The position numbers were made by a program, and so were the translations under genes. The notes beneath the pieces were generated by a model. The model searched no databases, was not told the DNA's origin, and was given only the letters and a program-made list of their open reading frames with translations. A stretch of DNA of 5,648 nucleotides from Clostridiaceae bacterium (lineage in GTDB: Bacteria > Bacillota > Clostridia > Lutisporales > Lutisporaceae): NCBI GenBank assembly GCA_028697435.1, contig JAQVFD010000152.1, positions 1-5,648 on the forward strand, in the 5' to 3' direction. Shown here one piece after another: positions 1 through 4,328 of the stretch. How positions within the stretch are numbered: position 1 is the first letter of the stretch; every line of letters begins with the position of its first letter.

Positions 1-556
1 CCCTTGTGGTTACTCCCCTGGGGTTGAATACTATCTTACCGTTTATGGGGATACCCCTTACAAGGTATTCTTCATATGCCTTTGTAAAGTAACCCTCCGC
101 CTCCTCCAAATCATAATACGGGTTAGCTCCTTCTGAGGGTTCCAGTTCCAAAGCCCTGCACATCATCATTACCATATCTTTTCTTGATATTGGCGCATCG
201 GGGTAGAACCTGTCCCCTTCTTCTGCCTTGATTATGACCTTATTTCTCAATGCCGTTTCCACATATACGGAAGCCCAGTGGGGCTTCATGTCCACAAAGC
301 TTACGCTGTCTATCTTCTTGTACTCCATAGCTTGTACCAACATTTTTATGAATTGCGCCCTTGTGACTTCCCCTTGTGGGTTGAAGCTGCCGTCAGGCAG
401 TCCGTTTACTATATCAAGCGTATCCAACTTGCCAATTGCCTCTGCATACCAATCGGACTTTTTTACATCCTTGAACTCAGTATCAGCTGATACATATCCA
501 AAAAGCGCTAAGGTTATAATAAGCAAAAATATAAGACTCTTATTTGACTTTTTTAT
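1..556 (-). CDS. SLH-domain exported protein, N-terminal part (runs off window), start codon appears to be ATA
   Basis: The minus-strand frame is open for 185 codons from 556 to the window edge. Residues 1-24 look like a signal peptide: basic start (KKSNK), hydrophobic core (LIFLLIITLALFGY), and a VSA|D cleavage site. Three S-layer-homology repeats follow at about 27-77, 87-136 and 148-185 (cut by the edge). Typical SLH features are FKDV...WYAEAI, a NGLPDGSFNP turn, VTRAQF and FYPDAPISRKDM. SLH triplets anchor exported proteins to pyruvylated cell-wall polymers, so this is probably a cell-surface protein; the rest, which would define its activity, lies outside. No ATG, GTG or TTG stands at the expected start. 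The SD-like AGGGAGG (564-570) is 7 nt before an ATA codon (554-556), with an in-frame TAG further upstream. The next possible start, a TTG at codon 11, would remove the basic end of the signal peptide. It lies 21 nt after hicB, so it may share that transcript. It could be a gene inactivated by an ATG-to-ATA change. Confidence 0.82.
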   Translation of the reverse strand, partial: MKKSNKSLIFLLIITLALFGYVSADTEFKDVKKSDWYAEAIGKLDTLDIVNGLPDGSFNPQGEVTRAQFIKMLVQAMEYKKIDSVSFVDMKPHWASVYVETALRNKVIIKAEEGDRFYPDAPISRKDMVMMMCRALELEPSEGANPYYDLEEAEGYFTKAYEEYLVRGIPINGKIVFNPRGVTTR

Positions 557-563
557 AGTATAA

Positions 564-570
564 CCTCCCT
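564..570 (-). promoter_or_regulatory. Shine-Dalgarno site of the SLH gene
   Basis: The minus strand reads AGGGAGG here, 7 nt before the ATA codon at 554-556. Its strength and spacing argue that translation is (or was) meant to begin at that ATA and not at the downstream TTG. Confidence 0.6.
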
Positions 571-577
571 TTAAATC

Positions 578-1003
578 CTACTTACTGTCATGCCGTGTAC
601 TGTGGCTGATGCCAAGGTAATCCATAAGGGCTGCCTGAAGCAACTTTGAGTAATTGACGCCTTGGGCTTCCGCCATTTCTTTCAACCAGGCAGGTAAGGT
701 CAGATTTGTTTTCACCGCCTTATTGTCCATTTCATTCCGCACAATATCCGGAAAAATAGTTATTGGAGATAAGATATATCCGGATACTGTCCCTGGATCT
801 ACCTGTGGAAGTTCAGAAGGAACAGGTAATTCTTCCCCATCTTTTTCAATGCCGTATATATGCAATTCCAGTGCTTCAGCAGCTTGCTTCAGTGCAGCTT
901 CAAAGTTATCTCCACAGCTTACACACCCCGGAAGCTCCGGAAAGTATACGCTATAGCCTGTTTCTGTCGGTTCAAATACTGCCATATAAGTCAATTTACG
1001 CAT
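578..1003 (-). CDS. hicB: HicB-family antitoxin (orphan)
   Basis: This 141-residue protein has the two-part layout of HicB antitoxins. Residues about 3-50 form the degenerate RNase-H-like HicB fold (YMAVFEPTETGYSVYFPELPGC, then an EALKQAAEAL helix). Residues about 95-133 look like a ribbon-helix-helix DNA-binding domain (KTNLTLPAWLKEMAEAQGVN, then SKLLQAALMDYLGI). In the family, HicB binds and blocks the mRNA-cleaving toxin HicA and represses its own operon. The ATG at 1003 has a good AAGGAGA site 6 nt upstream. The gene normally before it, hicA, survives only as a 3' fragment, so the antitoxin appears to have no cognate toxin here. It may persist as a DNA-binding regulator or be decaying. 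The near-consensus promoter at 1138-1166 should express it. The family assignment is firm; any present function is inference. Confidence 0.92.
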   Translation of the reverse strand: MRKLTYMAVFEPTETGYSVYFPELPGCVSCGDNFEAALKQAAEALELHIYGIEKDGEELPVPSELPQVDPGTVSGYILSPITIFPDIVRNEMDNKAVKTNLTLPAWLKEMAEAQGVNYSKLLQAALMDYLGISHSTRHDSK

Positions 1004-1037
1004 AATATATCTCCTTTCAATTTCCCAGGCAAAAGCA

Positions 1038-1133
1038 TTATTTCAGTCCTGCCTGCTTCAGAATACTATTTAGTGTCCCGGGAGCAATATCGCCTTTATG
1101 ATTTGGTATTGTTACCTTACTTCTCCTTATGGT
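1038..1133 (-). pseudogene. hicA: hicA toxin, 3' remnant
   Basis: About 31 codons in one minus-strand frame end at a TAA at 1038-1040, 34 nt before hicB. They read (TI)RRSKVTIPNHKGDIAPGTLNSILKQAGLK, with a break at the bracket. The segments VTIPNHKG and PGTLNSILKQAGL match the conserved C-terminal end of HicA mRNA interferases (VTVP...PGTLRSILKQAGL). An in-frame TAA (1134-1136) stands immediately upstream and no start codon lies inside the fragment. The N-terminal part, including the catalytic GSHH histidine region of the usual 60-80 residue toxin, is missing. I see no N-terminal hicA sequence in the bases upstream. The fragment is therefore a deletion remnant and now serves as the hicB leader. 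Confidence 0.82.
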
Positions 1134-1137
1134 TTAC

Positions 1138-1166
1138 ATTATACGCCTTTTTCATGCGTATATCAA
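1138..1166 (-). promoter_or_regulatory. Near-consensus sigma-A promoter for the hicA remnant/hicB
   Basis: On the minus strand a -35 TTGATA (1161-1166) is separated by exactly 17 nt from a perfect -10 TATAAT (1138-1143). Transcription would begin near 1131, right at the hicA breakpoint, and read hicB and possibly the SLH gene. The spacer holds the inverted hexamers GCGTAT/ATACGC (9 nt apart), a plausible repressor site inside the promoter. Confidence 0.72.
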
Positions 1167-1193
1167 TATATTATGCGTGTACCGATTTTAATG

Positions 1194-1221
1194 TTTACAA
1201 ATTTTGTATTTATGGTATACT
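1194..1221 (+). promoter_or_regulatory. Strong extended -10 promoter for a plus-strand antisense RNA
   Basis: The plus strand carries -35 TTTACA (1194-1199), a 16-nt spacer, and -10 TATACT (1216-1221) preceded by TGG, an extended -10 motif. The predicted start is near 1228 (GAGGTAATCGG). No protein-coding gene follows on this strand. The promoter points into the convergent toxin gene at 1311-1391, as expected for the antitoxin RNA of a type I system. Confidence 0.65.
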
Positions 1222-1227
1222 ATAAAT

Positions 1228-1320
1228 GAGGTAATCGGCACCGCAAGGTGCGGTTGCCCGGTAGGTTAGACTAAACTAATAGAATAACCACCCTGGTGTT
1301 AGCAGGGTGGTTATTTCATT
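1228..1320 (+). ncRNA. Predicted antisense antitoxin RNA of a type I toxin-antitoxin pair
   Basis: The predicted RNA begins about 7 nt after the promoter -10 and ends at the hairpin at 1283-1315, giving about 90 nt. Near its 5' end it can fold GCACC-GCAA-GGTGC (1238-1251). Alternatively it can pair GGCA/CCGCA (1237-1245) with TGCGG/TGCC (1249-1258) around a bulged T. It carries no open frame of note. It shares the hairpin region with the toxin mRNA, so the two RNAs would be complementary across about 33 nt including the toxin stop codon. The arrangement resembles Fst/RNAII and TxpA/RatA pairs, in which the antisense RNA overlaps the toxin 3' end. The T-run after the hairpin is weak (TTATTTCATT), so the 3' end is uncertain and the RNA may extend further through the toxin gene. 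Confidence 0.55.
1283..1315. terminator. Shared bidirectional hairpin terminator between toxin mRNA and antisense RNA
   Basis: A perfect 13-bp stem pairs AATAACCACCCTG (1283-1295) with CAGGGTGGTTATT (1303-1315) around a 7-nt loop. T-rich but interrupted tails lie on both sides (TTATTTCATT on plus, TTATTCTATTAGTTT on minus), so termination may be partial in each direction. The toxin stop codon (1311-1313) lies inside the stem. The fully complementary loops of the two transcripts could seed pairing between the RNAs. Confidence 0.7.
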
Positions 1321-1391
1321 CTGATACTCAGAATTGTCATGACTAACACAGCGAACATTATCATCAAAGACAATGCCTCGTATGTACTCAT
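1311..1391 (-). CDS. Holin-like toxin peptide (type I toxin family), 26 aa
   Basis: This tiny gene encodes 26 residues. It begins MSTYEALSLMIMFAVLVM and ends with a polar, basic SIRMK tail. The MxxYEALSLMIxFAxLV start is the signature I know from the putative holin-like toxin family (Hol_Tox in Pfam), small membrane peptides of Firmicutes grouped with type I toxins such as TxpA. Residues about 7-22 form a single hydrophobic segment, so the product should insert in the cytoplasmic membrane. The ATG (1389-1391) is preceded by AAAGGAGGTGGTG, with GGAGG 8 nt upstream, an exceptionally strong site. The TAA lies inside the downstream hairpin. A convergent promoter faces it from 1194-1221. It lies 67 nt after ssb and may also be reached by read-through from that gene. 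Family membership is from memory of the motif; toxicity is inference. Confidence 0.85.
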   Translation of the reverse strand: MSTYEALSLMIMFAVLVMTILSIRMK

Positions 1392-1396
1392 AAGCA

Positions 1397-1428
1397 CCAC
1401 CTCCTTTACAGGAGTGTGGCAACCACAC
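1397..1428 (-). promoter_or_regulatory. Toxin mRNA leader: ribosome site held in a hairpin
   Basis: On the minus strand CTCCT (1410-1414) pairs with AGGAG (1401-1405) around GTAA, a GNRA-type tetraloop, covering the core of the toxin Shine-Dalgarno site. Just upstream GTGTGG/CCACAC (1423-1428 with 1414-1419, loop of 3) forms a second stem sharing one base. Masked ribosome sites are a common translational brake in type I toxin mRNAs. Confidence 0.5.
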
Positions 1429-1448
1429 CTGCTTTATCCGATTACCTC
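1418..1448 (-). repeat. Leader repeat, inverted copy of 1228-1258
   Basis: The minus strand from 1448 to 1418 aligns without gaps to the plus strand 1228-1258. It reads GAGGTAATCGG (11/11 identical), then 7 unrelated bases, then AGGTGTGGTTGCC against AGGTGCGGTTGCC (12/13). Because the copies are inverted, the toxin mRNA and the antisense RNA would start with the same sequence and not with complementary ones. Confidence 0.8.
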
Positions 1449-1452
1449 AAAT

Positions 1453-1458
1453 TTTGTA
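1453..1458 (-). promoter_or_regulatory. Possible -10 element for the toxin mRNA
   Basis: The minus strand reads TGATACAAAATTTGAGGTAATCGG, split here as TGA-TACAAA-ATTT plus the leader: an extended -10 (TACAAA at 1453-1458). It sits at about the same distance before GAGGTAATCGG as the TATACT of the antisense promoter. No good -35 is visible, and the ssb stop codon overlaps the TG. A weak promoter or co-transcription with ssb are both possible. Confidence 0.35.
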
Positions 1459-1800
1459 TCATTCGCTCTTTTTGAAGCTTGTAGGGTACACATTATCCGC
1501 ATAGAGCTCTGTTATATAGTGCACCTCTTCCTTTTCATATTTCCTGCTCTGCAGCCTGCCTTCAACAGAAACAAGCTCCCCTTTCTTCAAATATTTTGAT
1601 ATGAATTTTTCCGGAAGGTTCCAGGCAACAATCTGGATGAAATCCGCAGGTCTGCTATTGTCATTTCCTACATAATCCCTGTCAACTGCCATGGTGAAAT
1701 TGGACACCCTTTTCTTTTCGTCAAAGGTCTTCGTTTCGGCATCAGCTGTAAGCCTGCCCATAAGGATCGATTTGTTTAACATTGATTTACCACCTTTCAT
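1459..1800 (-). CDS. ssb: Single-stranded DNA-binding protein, short form without acidic tail
   Basis: The product binds single-stranded DNA through an OB fold. Diagnostic stretches are MLNKSILMGRLTADAE, FTMAVDRDY, DFIQIVAWNLPEKFISKYLKKG and VSVEGRLQSRKYE, in the order of bacterial SSB proteins. At 113 residues it is much shorter than housekeeping SSB (about 160-180). It ends in TSFKKSE with no glycine/proline-rich linker and no acidic tip (DDDIPF type), the part that recruits partner proteins. This resembles SsbB-type or phage SSBs. Two starts are possible: ATG at 1800 (AAGGA 8 nt upstream) and ATG at 1782 (AAGGTGG 7 nt upstream). The family usually starts MLNK/MINK, which favours 1782 and 107 residues. 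It has its own promoter (1835-1863) and no clear terminator before the toxin gene. Confidence 0.93.
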   Translation of the reverse strand: MKGGKSMLNKSILMGRLTADAETKTFDEKKRVSNFTMAVDRDYVGNDNSRPADFIQIVAWNLPEKFISKYLKKGELVSVEGRLQSRKYEKEEVHYITELYADNVYPTSFKKSE

Positions 1801-1834
1801 TTACTATATCCTTGTTAATTATTTACATGGAACA

Positions 1835-1863
1835 ATACTACTAATTTTGTAATTATATGTCAA
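1835..1863 (-). promoter_or_regulatory. Promoter of ssb
   Basis: On the minus strand a perfect -35 TTGACA (1858-1863) is followed after exactly 17 nt by TAGTAT (1835-1840, 4/6 to the -10 consensus). The predicted start near 1828 gives a leader of about 28 nt to the ATG at 1800, or 46 nt to the ATG at 1782. It makes ssb independent of the kam operon terminated just upstream. Confidence 0.65.
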
Positions 1864-1894
1864 TATACATCGATGAATGGTCGCAATTTGTATA

Positions 1895-1908
1895 TAATCT
1901 GCAGATTA
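1895..1908. repeat. 14-bp perfect palindrome next to the kam terminator
   Basis: TAATCTGCAGATTA is a perfect palindrome at 1895-1908. Its right half is also the outer arm of the terminator hairpin (1903-1952), so the two structures compete. It may simply stabilise the terminator region or be a protein site upstream of the ssb promoter; function unknown. Confidence 0.4.
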
Positions 1909-1952
1909 GGGCATAAAAAAAACGGCTCACGCCGTTTTTTATGCCTTAATCT
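1903..1952. terminator. Intrinsic terminator of the kam operon, possibly bidirectional
   Basis: The core stem is CGGC-loop-GCCG around a 4-nt loop (GTGA as read on the minus strand), flanked by runs of A and T. On the minus strand 8 consecutive T (1915-1922) follow the GC core, as expected for rho-independent termination of kamE. Pairing continues outward through GGCAT/ATGCC and AGATTA/TAATCT. It forms a nearly complete 22/24-base hairpin that takes in the kamE stop codon and its last few codons. A 6-T run on the plus side allows termination in that direction too. Confidence 0.9.
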
Positions 1953-2715
1953 CCTGACATATATAAGATGCTATATCCTCTGCATAGGTTCCTGCTCCGA
2001 AGCCTGCATCATACCCCAGTTCCTTTGCAAGCTCATGGTTAATCCTGGGTCCTCCGCAAGCAACTATGAACTTATCCCGAAGCCCTTCCGCTTCAAGCAG
2101 TTCAATCAGGTTGGTCATGTTCTGCACATGTACGTTTTTCTGGGTCACCGTCTGAGATACAAGAAGTGCATCTGCATTTAGCTCCACAGCTTTTTTTATA
2201 AATTCCTCATTTGGCACCTGACTACCGAGGTTATGGGCTTCTATCATTTCATATCTTTCTAGTCCGTAATGTCCCGCATAACCCTTCATGTTCATTATTG
2301 CATCAATTCCGACGGTATGAGCATCGGTTCCTGTGCTGGCGCCTATGACTATCAGCTTTCTTCCTATATTTTTCTTTATATATTCATCCACCTCTGTCAT
2401 GCTCATTACAGAGCTTTCAACCTTAGTCACCTTTATATCCGTTATATCGATTGCGTGATTACAGCTTCCGTAGACTACAAAGAAGGAGTATCCGACTCCC
2501 AGGTCCGCCATATGCACTACACTAGGCTCTTCAAGTCCCATCTTCATTGCATAAAGCTTAGCAGCCTCTTTTGCCAGTTCATCTGCCTTCATGGGAAGGG
2601 CGAAGCTCAGCTGCACCTTGCCGTCGTTCATTGTATCCCCATAGGGCTTCACTCTCTTGGGATCAAAGGTTATATCGAATTCTTTCTTATTCATGGAATA
2701 CAAACCGGAACTCAT
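1939..2715 (-). CDS. kamE: Lysine 5,6-aminomutase, beta subunit
   Basis: This is the cobalamin-binding subunit of the adenosylcobalamin- and PLP-dependent enzyme. The enzyme shifts the terminal amino group of D-lysine or L-beta-lysine to the neighbouring carbon, early in anaerobic lysine fermentation. The 258 residues are full length for the family. An N-terminal part (about 1-110) precedes the Rossmann-like B12 domain. LIVIGASTGTDAHTVGIDA contains the DxHxxG motif (Asp131-Ala-His133-Thr-Val-Gly136), where His133 is the expected lower cobalt ligand. Lys144 in MNMKGY matches the lysine that forms the internal aldimine with PLP in the Clostridium sticklandii enzyme. SQTV (187-190) and the GGPR loop (221-224) complete the B12 fold. 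The gene starts 11 nt after kamD; its AGGAGGTG site overlaps the kamD stop codon, indicating translational coupling and equal subunit output. A terminator follows at once. Confidence 0.97.
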   Translation of the reverse strand: MSSGLYSMNKKEFDITFDPKRVKPYGDTMNDGKVQLSFALPMKADELAKEAAKLYAMKMGLEEPSVVHMADLGVGYSFFVVYGSCNHAIDITDIKVTKVESSVMSMTEVDEYIKKNIGRKLIVIGASTGTDAHTVGIDAIMNMKGYAGHYGLERYEMIEAHNLGSQVPNEEFIKKAVELNADALLVSQTVTQKNVHVQNMTNLIELLEAEGLRDKFIVACGGPRINHELAKELGYDAGFGAGTYAEDIASYICQEIKA

Positions 2716-2720
2716 CTAAA

Positions 2721-2728
2721 CACCTCCT
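2721..2728 (-). promoter_or_regulatory. kamE ribosome binding site overlapping the kamD stop codon
   Basis: The minus strand reads TAGGAGGTG, where TAG is the kamD stop (2727-2729) and AGGAGGTG the kamE Shine-Dalgarno site, with GGAGG 7 nt before the ATG. Ribosomes ending kamD are thus positioned to start kamE, which fits two subunits of one enzyme. Confidence 0.85.
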
Positions 2729-4274
2729 ATCTATCCAACATCATATCTATAAATGGATTCAAATATTTCGCATCCTTTTCCGTTACGCCGTCCAGCCCTT
2801 TTCCGCCGGTTCTGCTCCTCTTCACCCCTGCAAATTTGCCCTGCTCAAGGGTTGCAAAAAGCCCTTCTTCTGCAATATCCTTCAGAAGAGCAGCTGCCTT
2901 ATTAAGCACTTCTGCGGCTCTGGTCTGAATTATTCCCCCTTCTTTAAACTCCACTTCATCTCCGATGTTTCTCATATTGTTGAATATATATCTCGCATTC
3001 TCTATGGAGAGAGCTCTATCAGACATGAAAGGGGTATGCAAGGCTTCAGTCATCATCCCGAGAAGCTGTATGCCCTGATTCGTCCATATTGATATTATGT
3101 TAAAAAGCGCATCCTGCAAATGTCCTTTAAATATGTTGCCTGTCATGTACTTGGTAGGAGGCATATATTTTAAAGGTGCTTTGGGGAATATTTCTCTTGC
3201 CATCTGTGCCTGGGCAAGCTCCAAAAGGAAACCGTTCTCTATTCCCGGTTCCATTTCAAAGGCGTGTCCCAGACCCATCTGTTCCTCAGGTATTCCTGCC
3301 TTCAAGGCAAACTGTTCATTTATGAACTGGGATGCCAATACTGTGTGGGCTTCTTCAACTGCATCTGATGTTGTAAGATAGTTGTCTTCCCCCGTATTGA
3401 TTATTACCCCGGCAAAGCCGTTTATTATCCTTGAAAAATTCTGATCCACCAAGGTCCTCTGCATGTTGATATCCCTGAAAAGTATTCCGTATAATGCGTC
3501 ATTCAGCATTACATCAAGCCTTTCCATGGCACCCATTGCTGCTATCTCCGGCATACAGAGCCCCGAGCAATAGTTGCAAAGCCTTATATACCTTCCAACC
3601 TCCCGGCTTGTTTCATCAAGAGCCTTTCTCATAATCCTGAAGTTCTCCTGGGTGGCATAGGTTCCTCCGAAGCCTTCCGTAGTAGCTCCGTAAGGCACAT
3701 AATCCAGAAGGCTCTGACCTGTCGTCCTGATAACAGCTATTACATCTGCCCCCTGCTTTGCTGCAGCCTGTGCCTGCACTACATCTTCATATATGTTTCC
3801 GGTAGCGACAATTACATAAAGATATGGTTTTTTGCCTTCCCCAATAGTGTTCAGATATTCATCCCGCTTTTCCCTGTTGCCTTTTATCCTTTCAACCATT
3901 TTTGCAGCCAGTTCGTAGGCCTTATCCTTTATTTCCTGTTCAGGCTTTGCGGGCAGCTTGGTCAAATCCAGCTCCCCCACTGATACCTTTTCAGCAATTT
4001 CCTGAGTTGTCAGTCCCGTGTTCAAAACTGCATTTACCAGGAAATATGCCGCCCCGATGCTGAGACCTCCGACCCTTTTGATATTTTCCACTACAACATT
4101 CGGCAAAGGAGTTCCAACATCATTTGTGCCATCTACCCCTAAAAGTCTTGTAATTGTTCTTTCCACTGCCTCTGTAGTATGAATATCAATTAACTTCTGC
4201 GTATCTTCGGCTATTTGCCCGGCTGATTCTCTTGCACTGTCAATAAGCCTTCTGTCAAGCTTAAGACTGCTCAT
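2727..4274 (-). CDS. kamD: Lysine 5,6-aminomutase, alpha subunit
   Basis: This is the large subunit of lysine 5,6-aminomutase, forming the TIM-barrel active site that receives PLP and the adenosyl group carried by KamE. At 515 residues it is full length and starts MSSLKLDRRLIDSARESAG, as in clostridial KamD. Residues I recall as lining the PLP and substrate pocket in the C. sticklandii structure (Arg184, Ser189, Ser238, Tyr263, Asp298, Lys370 there) are all found one position earlier: Arg183 and Ser188 (VIRTTGQSLLDYVPYG), Ser237 (CNYCSG), Tyr262 (NDALYGI), Asp297 (NTGEDN) and Lys369 (PLKYMPPTKYM). The enzyme should therefore be active. The ATG has AGGAGG 6 nt upstream. The gene follows the MutS-like gene after 52 nt containing a hairpin repeat. 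No separate promoter is evident there, so it probably shares the upstream operon transcript. Confidence 0.97.
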   Translation of the reverse strand: MSSLKLDRRLIDSARESAGQIAEDTQKLIDIHTTEAVERTITRLLGVDGTNDVGTPLPNVVVENIKRVGGLSIGAAYFLVNAVLNTGLTTQEIAEKVSVGELDLTKLPAKPEQEIKDKAYELAAKMVERIKGNREKRDEYLNTIGEGKKPYLYVIVATGNIYEDVVQAQAAAKQGADVIAVIRTTGQSLLDYVPYGATTEGFGGTYATQENFRIMRKALDETSREVGRYIRLCNYCSGLCMPEIAAMGAMERLDVMLNDALYGILFRDINMQRTLVDQNFSRIINGFAGVIINTGEDNYLTTSDAVEEAHTVLASQFINEQFALKAGIPEEQMGLGHAFEMEPGIENGFLLELAQAQMAREIFPKAPLKYMPPTKYMTGNIFKGHLQDALFNIISIWTNQGIQLLGMMTEALHTPFMSDRALSIENARYIFNNMRNIGDEVEFKEGGIIQTRAAEVLNKAAALLKDIAEEGLFATLEQGKFAGVKRSRTGGKGLDGVTEKDAKYLNPFIDMMLDR

Positions 4275-4299
4275 TTCATCCCTCCTTATGACTTATGAG

Positions 4300-4328
4300 A
4301 GGGACAATGGAAACGTCCCCCTGTCCCT
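4300..4328. repeat. GGGAC-type intergenic hairpin between the MutS-like gene and kamD
   Basis: AGGGACA (4300-4306) and TGTCCCT (4322-4328) are perfect inverted arms around 15 nt. An alternative shorter stem is GGGAC (4301-4305) with GTCCC (4315-4319). The sequence resembles a family of dispersed intergenic hairpins (GGGGACGGTTC...GTCCC type) that I remember from clostridial genomes. It overlaps the stop codon of the MutS-like gene. There is no T-run, so it is not a classic terminator; it may tune mRNA stability between the two genes. Confidence 0.55.

Larger units (their letters stand above)
998..1178. repeat. Exact 13-bp inverted repeat flanking the hicA remnant
   Basis: ACGCATAATATAT occurs on the plus strand at 998-1010, covering the hicB start codon. 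The same 13 bases occur on the minus strand at 1166-1178, abutting the -35 of the hicB promoter. A related hexamer pair, ATACGC (1141-1146) and GCGTAT (1156-1161), lies inside the promoter spacer. These could be HicB operator elements, because HicB proteins autoregulate through palindromic sites. Chance similarity in AT-rich sequence is possible. Confidence 0.4.

Noticed and set aside
228..563. 111-codon plus-strand frame that looks secreted
   Set aside because: It is opposite the SLH gene, whose minus-strand translation has a signal peptide and three SLH repeats; the plus frame has no such support.
1134..1202. Small reading frames near the two divergent promoters (minus ATG at 1155, plus ATG at 1173)
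   Set aside because: Both give under 20 residues, lack Shine-Dalgarno sites and sit within promoter elements.
860..1225. 121-codon plus-strand frame
   Set aside because: It overlaps hicB, the hicA remnant and two promoters; the protein is low-complexity aromatic residues without a family pattern.
1228..1448. Miniature transposon (inverted ends of 11 bp)
   Set aside because: The inverted ends coincide with predicted transcript starts and extend into homologous leaders. No target-site duplication is visible around them, so a promoter-leader duplication explains them better.
2269..2928. 219-codon plus-strand open frame
   Set aside because: It lies entirely opposite kamE and the end of kamD, both certain genes; its translation has no recognisable family features and no matching ribosome site.
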